Positions 1-10,800 of a stretch of 64,000 bases of DNA are shown here, piece by piece. The stretch covers positions 1 to 64,000 of the forward strand of contig JAMQCK010000107.1 of NCBI GenBank assembly GCA_024196135.1, in the 5' to 3' direction. Made by a program: the position numbers and the translations under genes. The notes below the pieces were generated by a model. The model did not search any database. It worked only from the letters and a program-made list of their open reading frames with translations, and had not been told where the DNA came from. The DNA is from Pleurotus ostreatus/Saccharomyces cerevisiae fusant. Its lineage: Eukaryota; Opisthokonta. Every line of letters begins with the position of its first letter. The first letter of the stretch is position 1.

Positions 1-174
1 GCAGAAGCGGCGACGGGAGCGGAGGAGGACGTGGCTGAAGGGAGCACGGCAGTAGGCGAGGAGGCCGGGAGCGCGATCAATACGGGACTGGAGGGTGATC
101 GCGATCCCATTGGGGAGTCAGTCGGAGAGCGCGTTAGGAGGAGGAGGCGTCAGGCGACGAGGACGTCGCCATAG
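1..174 (+). CDS. Possible 3' end of a coding region running in from the left edge
   Basis: The first frame is open from base 1 to a TAG at 172-174. It encodes a tail rich in Ala, Glu and Gly that ends in a run of Arg and the residues ATRTSP. The composition resembles the acidic tail of the FunK1 exon just downstream, so this may be the C-terminus of a neighbouring or duplicated FunK1-type gene. There is no domain to recognise and the start lies outside the window. It could also be a chance open frame. Confidence 0.25.
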   Translation, partial: AEAATGAEEDVAEGSTAVGEEAGSAINTGLEGDRDPIGESVGERVRRRRRQATRTSP

Positions 175-385
175 GGGAGGGGGGCAGATGCGGTAGGAGA
201 TATAGGCAGACAGGGGCGCATCCAGTAGCTACGCTTAGACCAGCCGGCCCTATCGGTCCGGCTGGGAGGCCCTTCCGTCGTGTAGACCTCGTGCATGCAT
301 CATCCCTTCCGGGGCGTTCACCATCCGTCCTAGAGTGAGCCCCTGGGCTATCCCACAGAGCATTAGATTGACAAGCGTTTCTCAG

Positions 386-1650
386 TGTGACCCGGCATAT
401 GCGTCGTGTGAAATCCTCATGAGTGGGAAATATCTCAAGCCCGAGCCTTTCCACGACTTGGAGTCGTTCTTCAGCCTCCTGCTGTGTCTATGCATATTGC
501 ACGGGGGCCCTAAGGGGGAGCATCGACGGGGCTTCGATCCCATGAAGACCCCCGTAGGCGGCTGGCTGAAACCGGACATGCAGCAGGCCGGTACCAACAA
601 ATGGGGCGTTCTTAGCCTCAAGAGGCCGAGCGCTGACACTTTCGGTAACTTCATGGACGAGACTATCCACCCTTACTTCAACCCCGTCAAACCCTGCATA
701 TGCGAGCTCCGCAACCTCGTCATGGACCAGACTCGGGAAGCTACTCACGAAGAATTCATCGAGATACTGCGACGGCATGCGGAGGAGATCCGCGACCAGC
801 AAAGCCGTCAAACGGGCTCCTCGAACGACAGAGCACCCGGCGATCAGGGTGCACGGGATGCCTCCGAGACTCGCGTGATACCGCATCCTGCAACAGAGAC
901 AGAGGGCGAATTGGAGCTTGCGGAAGCCGAAATAGAGGAGTCCGAGGCATTGGCTGTGGTGGACGCAGTGCTCGTTGATGTAGGTTCCTCTCCTTGACGA
1001 GATATCACCTTCTAACGCAAGGCTTAGGACGGACATGCCGTTGATGTGACATCTCCCGAGGGATCTGCTCAAGAAGATCAATCCGTCAATCAACCCGGCT
1101 CAGAGCAACCTGACAAACAAGTCCCAGTCACCGATATCACGACGAATGCCACAGCCCATGAAAATCAGCCTACCGCACAGCCCAACTCAGCCCACTCCAA
1201 TGGCCAACCTCCGGTCGCTCATGCTACGACGACTATCGCGGAGGGGACTCGCCGCCCGTGTCCCTGCGGAGAGTTCGCAACCAAGAACACCATCACATGT
1301 AAGAGTTCTCAATGTCCCATCATTTATGTGAGTTCGCTCCGCTTCTCGCCCTAAAATGCGCTGATCCAATCTTCAAGTATCATCGCGGCTGCGCTAAACG
1401 TGGGTCTCGCCCTCGAGGATCCGCCAAAAACTGGCATTGCGATATATGCAAAGAACGCATGAAGAAATCACGACTCGCCAATGACCCTGCCAACGACTCC
1501 GCCAACGGCCCTGACCACGTCCCCGCCAATGGCCCGGCCAATGACCCCGCCAGCGGTCCCCACAACGACCGCAATGACAACGATCCCAATAACGAACCCG
1601 ATCACGATCCGACAACAGCTTCGACAGCTACCCCGATGGCGAAGAGCTAG
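386..1650 (+). CDS. FunK1 fungal-type protein kinase C-lobe joined to an ING-type PHD finger (5' part unresolved)
   Basis: Exons 386-979, 1028-1327 and 1378-1650 join in phase 0. The first exon carries the C-terminal part of a FunK1 kinase, with PAYASCEIL followed by FHDLESFFSLLLCLC, which resembles the conserved 'HDLESFFYVLLWIC' stretch of that family. An acidic linker follows. The last two exons encode a PHD finger: CPC, then CKSSQCP, then YHRGC, then WHCDIC. Its spacing is like ING-family readers of methylated histone H3. Introns 980-1027 (GTAGGT...CTTAG) and 1328-1377 (GTGAGT...TTCAAG) fit well; the second falls inside the finger, which is completed only after splicing. An intron probably precedes base 386 (GTGAGC at 335 to TTTCTCAG at 385), but the bases to its left do not show the kinase N-lobe. 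The gene is therefore partial, or a 5'-degraded copy. The C-terminal tail is an Asn/Asp/Pro-rich repeat. Confidence 0.6.
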
Positions 1651-2669
1651 ATCACTCACCTCCTTCGAAATTGACGGTGGCGCCTCGAGAGGCGCTCGCT
1701 TCTTACCCTGCGAATCGATGACTATGCCACCACCATAGTCAGCGATATCATAGGGACAGGCGCCTCCATAAGTAGTTGCATATCCTCTGGCACTCCGTAA
1801 TTATTGGACTCCATTCATCAGTACTTTCATGTCCAACCTACTACTAGTTTTGCAATATTTGATTTGCGTGACTTGGAACATCGGCTTCGGCCAGACTTTT
1901 CGTCCCTGGTGAGGTCTATGCACTTAGCCCGCTGCGTAGCCTCACACGTGGGGTCATCACACGAGGTTTCGCAGTCGAAAGGCGACGCGGGTGTGGGTCA
2001 CGTGCGCGGCGGGTGCCAGCTCGCACCTCGCCGCGCACGAGCGCCTCAAGCACCGGCGCGCTCCGAGCTGGGAGAGATGCGGACGAGGCGACAACCCCCA
2101 ACGCGCGCTCTCCCAGCCGGAAAGGGACCCTGACCATTGAAGGTAGGCCAGTGGGTAAAACCTCAGGTCCGAAGACCCCTGCTGAGGTATCAGGTTCGGT
2201 TGCCCCTAGCCTGATAACACTCCCCACTGACCAGGTCGTCAGTGATGTATTGAGTGTAGTCTACATACATCTGAGAGCCGGTGATTGGGCCAACGAACGT
2301 ACGACGTGAGACAGGCGGTACCCAAAGCAAAACCAAGCTGCCGGGTAGCCTGTGCCATCGAGAATCTACGAGGGTGATAAGCAAAAGATTCGAGAAAGAG
2401 GGAAGCGGAGGGTGGGGAAAAGAAAAGACGCCATCGTCGCTGGCACGAACGCGACTCGACGCGACGCTGCCAGCGACGATGGTGGGCAGAGGCAAGGGGC
2501 GGCGGCTCGGCCCGGGCGCTCCTGCACGTGCATAGACCTATTCTGCGGCACCGCTCGTTCCTCGCTATGCCGCAGATTGTCAAAATGAGCAAGTGAGTAT
2601 CATTATCGGTCAGTGCACCACAAAACATCATCCTCGCATACTCTACATCAGTAATACAGCAGAGTCATT
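1651..2669. other. Intergenic between two convergent genes; no supported gene
   Basis: Only short overlapping open frames on both strands, with no recognisable domain or splice logic. It holds one perfect 15-bp inverted repeat (listed separately). Confidence 0.5.
2431..2482. repeat. Perfect inverted repeat, 15-bp arms
   Basis: CCATCGTCGCTGGCA at 2431-2445 and its exact reverse complement at 2468-2482 leave a 22-nt loop. It lies between two convergent genes and could form a stem-loop in a transcript. Confidence 0.7.
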
Positions 2670-5624
2670 CTACAAAATCGCCCCCTTCACCTTGATTGCC
2701 TCGTACACATAGAACGAGCGCACAGCCGTTCCATCATCGCTCGAATACGGGGGTGCGTCGTCTACGGTGGGCGAGCGCACGCTCAGATCCGAGGCATGCG
2801 TCGTCGAGGGACTCAGGGCCGGCGTAGTGAGTGAGTCGACGGGCGAGAGGGGGTTGTATGACGAGGCCCTAGTACCCGACAATGTGAGCGATCTGAGCGC
2901 AAGAAACAGCTGAACATACGCACGCGTAGCTCTGAAACGGTGGTGGCGGTAATACCGTCGGCGACTCGGGGAGTGCTGGCTCAGCTAGCCTCCTACTTGG
3001 GCTCACATTCGTTTGTACGGTTGTGCTAGTCTTGCCCAGGTGCTCCCCTCGCAGCCGCCTGCAGAGCATTCGTAAGCGACCCCTTCTAGAATTTACTCGT
3101 TGCGAACCTACCTCTCGTACTCCCAAAGCGCCTCCGCAGCCGCCTGCCGCGCGTCCTCCGCATCCTCCGCGTCCGCAACGCTCACAATGTACTCGATGAG
3201 CCTATCGCGCGCCGCCAGCAAGCCGTGAGAGTGTCGCGAGGATATCGCAGCGACCTCCCGCGACATCGAGATGAACGATTCCGACGTCGTGCCAACGGAC
3301 GACGGCAAAAGTACGAGCCCTGCGTCCATGGGCAGGCGTTTCGCGTCCCTGACCATCGTCGCCGGACGCCTAGCGATGTCCTCTTCGTTCGCCCGCGCGA
3401 GATGCACAGCGCACATCACCCTCTGATGCCCAAAGATATCCTCCATCAAGCCCTGCAGGTGCGCCCTCGGGTCTGCGTCGACGCCGTATTCGGCATCGAG
3501 CATGTCTACGTATGCGCGTTCAAGTTCGGGCATGTTGTCGTTGATATCGTCGGCGCCGCTATCATCTAATTGCGACCTTGGCGGAAAGCGCACGCGGTCC
3601 TCGACAATCTCGAGGCGCCCGCCGAGGGCAAGAACGCGTGACACCTCAAGCAGGAGGTCCTCCCAGGCCTCGCGGGGGATCGCAAGAGTAAGGTTGGCCA
3701 TGCGGACGAGGTCGAAGCTGCCATCGGGGAAGGGGAGTGGTGCGCGGAAGCTGGGAATATCCGTTAGCCTTTGCTTGTCTTATCATGGGTGACCACAAAG
3801 GAGGGACCGCTACTCACAAATCGCTTCTCACTAACGTTGCCTGCTTCTCTAAACCCGTTCCCCGCGTCAAGTCAACGGTGTCCATCCCAGTCAGCCGCGT
3901 TCCGTATCCTTGCCACGCCTGAGCGGCATCGAGGAGCCAGTGACCGGCTCCGCATCCCAGGTCGAGCGCGGCGGTGGGAGGAGCGGTGTCGTAGTTGTAG
4001 AAAGTCGGAGAGTTCGGAGGTAGGAGACGTCCCAACAGGGTATGAGTGACGAGGTCGCTGAGGACAGGTCAGCGTGCGAGTTCAGCCGGCTATGGCAAAA
4101 AAGGACGAAGGCGGAAAGAGACTTACGCTTCGAGCATCGACATATTGTAAGGGTCGTGAAGAGGTTGCCGTCGTGAGAGCCGCGTCGACTGGTCGACAGG
4201 AGGCTGCTGTAGAGGACCAGCAGGCGGCGCACGACTGTCAAACCGTGGTCGCACAGCAGGTTCCTCATTCTGCGCCAAGTTCATGACCCGCAACTTCTGT
4301 CGCGGTGACGTGGGTATGAACTCCGTGCGCTGCCCTCCGTAGTCTGTTTGTGGCGAAGGCGCCTGGTCGTCGACCGTATACGTCGGCGCTGCCATCATAT
4401 ACGGTGACGGCGTGATCGTGTACGCGGAGTGCCGCGGCACTGGAGGCAGAGGCGGCCTCGTCGCACGTGGTGGCGGTGGTGGCGGCAGACCAGTCGAGCT
4501 ACACGCCTTCTCCGCTGGGTCGACTGCGACATACTTCGCGGTCAACATGCCATCTCCGTCCTCCATTGCTTGCGCTCCTTCATCCTCCACACCCATCGAC
4601 CGCATGCCCTCAGTGACGTGCATCATCTGCTCGCCTCCCGTCAGATCCCACCTATCCGCAGAGCTCGCCGTCCGCGGACGCCTGCTCAACGTCAAGGTGG
4701 GGGGCGGATGGCTCGGCCGACCCCGCGAGCGCGAGCCAGGGTAGATGAAGCCTGATTGGCTCTGAGAGGCGAAGCCGGACTGATTCGAGGAGAAGAACCC
4801 GGAGTCGCTGGCGGATGACGAGGGGTAGTGGTGGCGCGGGATGTGTTGCGGCTGCTGTGAAACGTGGTGCGAGGATCCCGTCGACGAGGAGTGCATGGAG
4901 CGCACGTCCGACGGGTAGGCATGCCCCTGTGCGGCGCGACTATCGAAGTCGTTTGAGGTGCGGAGGTTTGGCGCTGACAGTGTAGCTATGGCCTCGCGTG
5001 TGAGGGGCGCGGGTGACAACGGCGGCGATTGCGCGGAGGGTGACAGCGGGGCGTCTGAGGCACCGAAAGAGGGACGGATGGAATCGGAGGATATGCCTTG
5101 CTGCGGACATGGTGAGCGAGTCGTTCACGTTGGGAAGAGCACGACGAAGGAGCGAGGAAGAAAGACATAGAATAGACACACACATCCTTGCTCTTCCCCT
5201 TCTTGAACTTGGTCTTCAGCTTCTTCCATGAGGGTGGGCCAGAAATTGGGGCTGCAACGGCGCGCGATCGTCCGCCGCCTGGGAGGATGAAGGGCTGAGG
5301 TCGTGGCTGCGGCTGCGTGTCCAGCCGCGGCAACGAGGAGCTCGATGCTGCATGATGTCCTGAAGCCGCTTGAGGGTCGAAAGCTACGTGGGGATCGGCA
5401 CCTGTACAACGATGAGATCAGCCCTCGTCTTCCCTCGTGCAGACGATCCACTCACCCATCGCCGGTAGCCTTTGCATGAGGGTTGAAGGCAAGTATCGCG
5501 GGGACGCAGGGTAACCCGATGACGAGGATATATCACTCCGAAAAGACAGCGACGATGACGGTCGGACGAAAGGCAGACTCCGGCTATTGGCGTCACGCGC
5601 GAGGGGGGAACTGGGGTGGCTCAT
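2670..5624 (-). CDS. Class I SAM-dependent methyltransferase with long disordered N-terminus (paralogue 1)
   Basis: Exons, in transcript order: 5624-5456, 5401-5184, 5100-4127, 4057-3818, 3750-3112, 3058-2924, 2868-2670, giving 728 aa. Roughly the first 400 residues are Ser/Pro-rich and disordered. The methyltransferase fold follows, with SAM-binding motif I LDLGCGAGHW, an acidic residue after strand 2 (GMDTVDL), and post-motifs FPDGSFDLVRMAN and VLALGGRLEIVED. The substrate is unknown. It is clearly paralogous to the gene at 16715-19608: the folds align and the last four introns sit at equivalent places in the same phase. The final join uses a GTGCGT donor chosen to keep frame. Further 5' exons may exist: a Ser-rich open exon ends at a clean donor at 5829, but no in-frame link was settled. 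The start chosen is the first ATG of the resolved exon. Confidence 0.8.
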
Positions 5625-5699
5625 TAGGCGCCTGCGCGTTGGGCGCTTAAGGCGGCGGGGGATCGAGGTTAGGGCGGGGATCGAAAGCGTAGGATGGAG

Positions 5700-5995
5700 T
5701 TATGATAGCACGGATGTGAGGCCCGAGTGGACGTGCGCGATGCGGATTGACACGCCGGCGGTGAGGATGTGCTGAGAAGGCGGGGGCATGAATGAGGATT
5801 AGGGACGACGCTAGGGTGTATTGACTTACCTTGTCAAGAGCAGGGGTACGGCTACTCAGAAACGTCGACACCACGCCGACAGCTGCCAGCCCAAGGACAC
5901 GCGGCTCCGATAAGTCCAGCGATGAGCTTGAGGAGCTGTATGGTGGTGATGCGGGAGCGCCGCTGTCGGAGGATCGTGCTCGGGCGGAGGTCGGG
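5700..5995 (-). CDS. Ser-rich coding exon(s) upstream of the methyltransferase, gene assignment unclear
   Basis: On the minus strand, an exon from 5995 (after GTGTAG) to 5830 is open in a Ser-rich frame ending TPALDK, followed by a good GTAAGT donor. Splicing to the CTTCTCAG acceptor about 58 nt on gives a short tail ending in VLS and a TAA at 5702-5700. It could be a separate small gene or extra 5' exons of the methyltransferase. No domain is recognised, and exons to the right of 5995 could not be placed. Confidence 0.3.
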
Positions 5996-7871
5996 CTACA
6001 CCGATGCTGATGAGTACTTAGTTGCCATTAGGCAATGGACTAAGGGCGTACCTAGCCAAACATATGCACGCCTGACTGCGAGGCGATAGATGAGGTCGAG
6101 GTCGAGGAAGCTGTAGACCTCAACAGAGCGCGGTAATGAAGGTACGGGGAAGGATAGATGGAAGGCGGACTGAAGGTAGATAAGGACTACGCCCCTGCGG
6201 CGCTGCCGTTAGCGCCCAGCAGACTCCCACATTGCGCGGAGAAGTCTATGTTGCGTGTCTTCTAGCAGCATTACGTTTGGATAGGCTATTGTGGGCTGTG
6301 CTTCATTAGCCTTTGTTCGAGTTCGGGACACGATGGAATATACCTTGGCTACAGCGAAACGCTGGGTGGCGGTGTGTTCGAGAGTCAATATACGATAGCA
6401 AACCAAGGTTGTGAAAAGGAAGATACGGAAGGTCTTTCATCTCGACGCAGTCTCAGTTGAGTGTAAGTCGCGGCAATCTATCATGGGAAGAGATGGAATG
6501 AATGGATCCGAAGCGCGAGTGGGAGGAAGAGAGAGGAAGCCGCTGACATCGGCCCTTCCTCCTCCATGAGTCGGGCCTTGGAGCACGGATTGCTCTAGGG
6601 TCCCATCCAATTGCTCGAGGACGCAGTTAGCGTTCAAGTACGGGAACGCTAGGCCTTACATGGCACCTCCAATCTGAGAACGCTCCTTTCATCACGTGAC
6701 TCAATCGCGCGGGCCAAGCCAAAATCTAACACTTAACGGAAGAGCATGACTGCATGCGGGGAGATGAGAGGGGGTTTAAATGACAGAAGGAGGACGTGTA
6801 GAGATCGACTGGGGATAGCAGAGAGGAGGAGAAAGATGCAGGTGTGCGGGTCGTGACTCGGATAAGCGCATGCGCAAGACCGAATGTTCAGAGCGGCAAA
6901 GGCATAGCGTGCAGCGAGCGATGGCGCCTCTAGACTGATTTAGCCATGGTAGTTGGCAAGATGCACCGTTCAGACGCACCTCTGACGTCTGGCCCAATCC
7001 ATGGGATCGGGCAACTGAGAGTCCAGTGTTGGTGTCAAGCAGAGTGGGCTCTTGCTGCTCGCGTCGAGTTGCGTGTCATCCAATATATATTTCGCGCTAC
7101 AGAGCCATGAGGAAGGTGCTCAACGGGCAGGAAGAATAGGCGCTGAAGGGCTATGTGGCGCGAAATGATGGTGATGGTCGGGAAGAAAAGTCGATCGACG
7201 CGTCTCATGGCCCTTGGGCGCATACAGCTGGCGAGTTCGACGGACAAGTTTCTCGCAAAGCCGCGAACGAGGTATTCGGTCACCTCGAGCTACGAGCGGC
7301 GACTTCATGGCCCTTGCCAGCTGGCTTGCGAGGTCGGCAACTGAGCGAATGCGAATGGAAGGAGCCTGGCGCATCGCGCACCTGCTGTCACCTTGTCAGC
7401 TGAACAACAAGCGTCGGACCGCATAATCAAGGCCAGAGTGAGGCAAGCTCCCATTATGTACCAATCCTACGACGGATGTGAGCTACACGAATAGATACGG
7501 TTAATTAATTTTACGGGTCCAGTGTGTGCGGTGTGCAGTCCGTGTGATCAACGGAGACAAGTACAAAGCAAATCGAACAGCAAAGAGGTAGCGAAGGAAG
7601 ACCAAGTCTGATGAAGGGAGCCGGGAACCAGTCAAAGAAGTAAACGAAAGAAGTGAATGCGCGATAAGTGCGAATGGGTCAGTGCAGAGTGAGGGCGAGT
7701 GCCCCGTTCACAATAAGGTAAGGATAAAGTGCAGCATGCGGGTTAGTATTTTGGTATGATGATGTGTAAGATCCAATGCAGTCCTCCAAACAGATCCTGC
7801 ATGTATACGTCAGCATGGGTGTCCCGGACGATGGACAATCAGCCCACCATGAAACAGAGCACTGGACATGC
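5996..7871. other. Long stretch without a supported gene
   Basis: Several frames of 60-85 codons occur on both strands (for example minus 6209-6406, with an ATG), but none shows a domain, signal peptide or consistent splice structure. The left part may hold upstream exons of the unresolved minus-strand gene; the right part includes the 3' flank of the coiled-coil gene. Confidence 0.4.
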
Positions 7872-10800
7872 TCAAAACTCCTCGTCAACAACGTCCAGCT
7901 CGGCCCGCCCTGCACTCAGGTCGAAGCTCTCCATATCCCGCAAGTGCTGCTCATCCTCGGGGCGCAAAAAGAGACTCCCTGGACTTCCGTCACGCGGAGA
8001 CGGGCTACAGCTCGCACTCGACCCGGTTGAAGCTCGCGAACGTCCCCGGCCTCGGGCGTCCTGAACATCCTGGGCATCCGCCTCCGCAGTCCACTTCTCT
8101 GCGGTAGGCGATGGGCTTTGGATTGGGTACCCCTGTACCCACGGGAGCGGAACGGCGATCGTCGGCGAGCCCTCACGCTCAGTATCCTCGAACGTGCCGC
8201 GTCGGTTGGGCGACGGCTCCAGCGAGGGCACACTGTGCCCCTGCGAGCTGCCCGCCCACGCGCCATCGTCCTCGGAGAAGATCATCGACATGTTGTTCGG
8301 CAAGGTGGGGAACACCGAGGACGCGCCACTTAGCCGACGCGACGTGCGTAAGCGACCGTTCGAGGACGAGCCTGAACGTGAGTGAGAGTTGGTGATGCTG
8401 CCACGTCGGCCGTCGTTGAACCTCCGCGTGCGCTCACCAACATCCGACTCGCCCTCCCAGTCGACAGAGCCGGCGCGTAGATGTAAAGGGGAAGTATCAC
8501 GCAAGGGCGAGCCACCACCGCCCATCAAGAGTAATGGCGACGAATGCAGGCTGTCATTGGCCTCGCTTCCGAAGCCCTTGACGCTACCGTTGAGGAGCGT
8601 CATTGACGTGGCATGCGAAAGCCCGTGCGCTGTCAATGTCGTATTCCCTGCGCTCTCTGACCCTCCCGACGAGTTCAGCCGCGCGCGAACCTCCGCCATG
8701 CGCAGGGCGACGCTGGTCTCAGCGAGCTTCTTCCGCAAGCGCTCGCGCTCGCGCGTATCCTCGTCGCGTTCGCGCATCCACGCCTCCCCCTCGTTGCGCA
8801 TGCGCTCCATCTCCGCGGCCATCTCCTCCACCGCAGCGCGCATGTCGTCCCGCTCCTTCTGCACGAACTCCAGCTGCTCCTCGAGCCGTGCGACGAGCTC
8901 CGTATTCCGGGAGCGCTCGGCCTGGAGGCGCTCGACTTCGTCGGCCATCTCGTCAGCGCGCTCACGCAGCTCGCCGTTCTCGCTACGGAGGAGACGTGCT
9001 GACCGCTGGGCATCGCCAAGCGCACCGAGCAGCGCAGCCATCTCGTCAGCGTGCTTCGCCTGCAGCTCGCGAAGTTCATCGTCGTGTGAACCACCGCTGA
9101 CACTCGTGGGCGCAGTCGATGCGCTCCGCGGCGTGCTGAACGTGAAGGTCGGACTGTCCGCTAGGTGTGCTCCAGGACTGGTCGGACCCGCCGACGTCCA
9201 GCTCGCCTTGCGAGCACTGACTCGCCGCTCGCCCAGCTCAGATGGCGCGCGCATGCCCTGCGGGTACTTGCCCCGCGCGCTGCCCATGACCGACCCGTTC
9301 CGCGTGAGGGATATACTCGGGCTACGCGTACGGTCGAGCACATTCGCACTTCGCTCGAGCGCAGTGCGACTCTTCTCCAGCACGTCCTCCGAGCTCCGGC
9401 TCTTCGCGCTCGCCAGCGGGTCATCCTCGTCGAACACACCGGCCGCGCGAAACGCGTTCAGCGTGCGCGGTCCTGGGCCGGGCGTACGCAACGGATCTGT
9501 GATTCGCCGGCTCGTCGAGCTTGCCGCGCTCCGTCCACTGACGCTCGTCGCGCCGCTCAAGCTGGTGTCGGGCCGGCGGAAGGTGCCACTGTCGAGGCGG
9601 TGACCAAGAGATGCGCTGTCAAGGCGGCGGCCTACGGAGCCGCCCATAGCAGTGCTCGGGCGCGTCGACGAGCTCACGCGAATCGGCGTCTGGAGCTGGT
9701 TGCCTTGGTCGACAGATAGGCTGCGCTTGCGCATGCGCACGTAGCTGGGTGTCGCGTCGCTGGCGTCGGCGGGAGAGGGGCTGGTATCGAAGTCAAGACC
9801 GAGCCGCGCGCGCGAGAGGGTCGCGCGGTCGTGTAGGCCTCCGTTAGGTCGGTCCAGCGATGTTTCGCTACGGCGCGCGACGTCGAGAGAGGTTCGCCCG
9901 AGCCCGTACGAGGGCCCGCGACCCGCGTATGGAGTTCTGTTCAGATCCAGGGAGGGTCTCGCCGACCGGTCGAGCGAGGGCCTCGCCGAGGAGAAGCGAC
10001 TTGACTCTAATGACGCCCGTGGGGTATATTGCCCACTCGACTCATTCGACGACTGCGACTTATGCCTTGAGGTCACCTCGTCCCAGAACACGTTGTGCAC
10101 CGACGGTCTGAGCCTGGGTGACGAGGAGCCCAATCGTGGGGACGAATTGCCCAGCCGCGGTGAGGACGACCCCAGCTGAGGGGATGAGGAACCTCGCCTC
10201 GATAGCGCACCCGTCTGCGATGACGCTAAGGGGGATGGCTGCAGAGGCGAAGGCTGCAACCTGGGTGACGACCTCGCCGACTGCAACGTAGGTGACGCCT
10301 GCCCCGTGAAGTACGACATGCGCGAGGGCGAGGGGTTCCTCGATGGGGGCATCGCGCGAGGTGATGGGAGCCCCGGCGATGGGGAGGGTGAAGGGCGCGC
10401 AGAGGGTGGCAAAGATGCCGACACCAAGGGGCGCTCGCCAAAGGGAGTGGGCTTCTCGGACAGTGGCAATGGCGGAGGTGGTCCTCGACGCGCATAGTAC
10501 TCGACTGTGCTTGTAGCCGGTGAGAAGTCGCTGGTGGTCACGGTGCGTGGCGATAAACCGAGATCGAGGGTTTCGGTGTCTCGCTGTAAGGGCGTCCGTG
10601 GCGGGGAGATGATGGAGTTCGGACGTGACCTCGACTCGTACTGGGGCCGAGGCGACGCAATCGTGATTTCCGTAGGGTTGTGCATACTGCTATTCTGCGC
10701 GTGGGGTTCATCCGGCGGTTCGTCAACGACCACAGGAGGGTGCCCAGCACCAGTAAAGCTGCAACTCGTCCTCCTAAGAGCGTCCATAACTTGGCTGTGT

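Noticed and set aside
8389..9603. Plus-strand 404-codon open frame
   Set aside because: It is the antisense shadow of the coiled-coil gene; Ser/Arg-rich translation arises from the complement of its codons.
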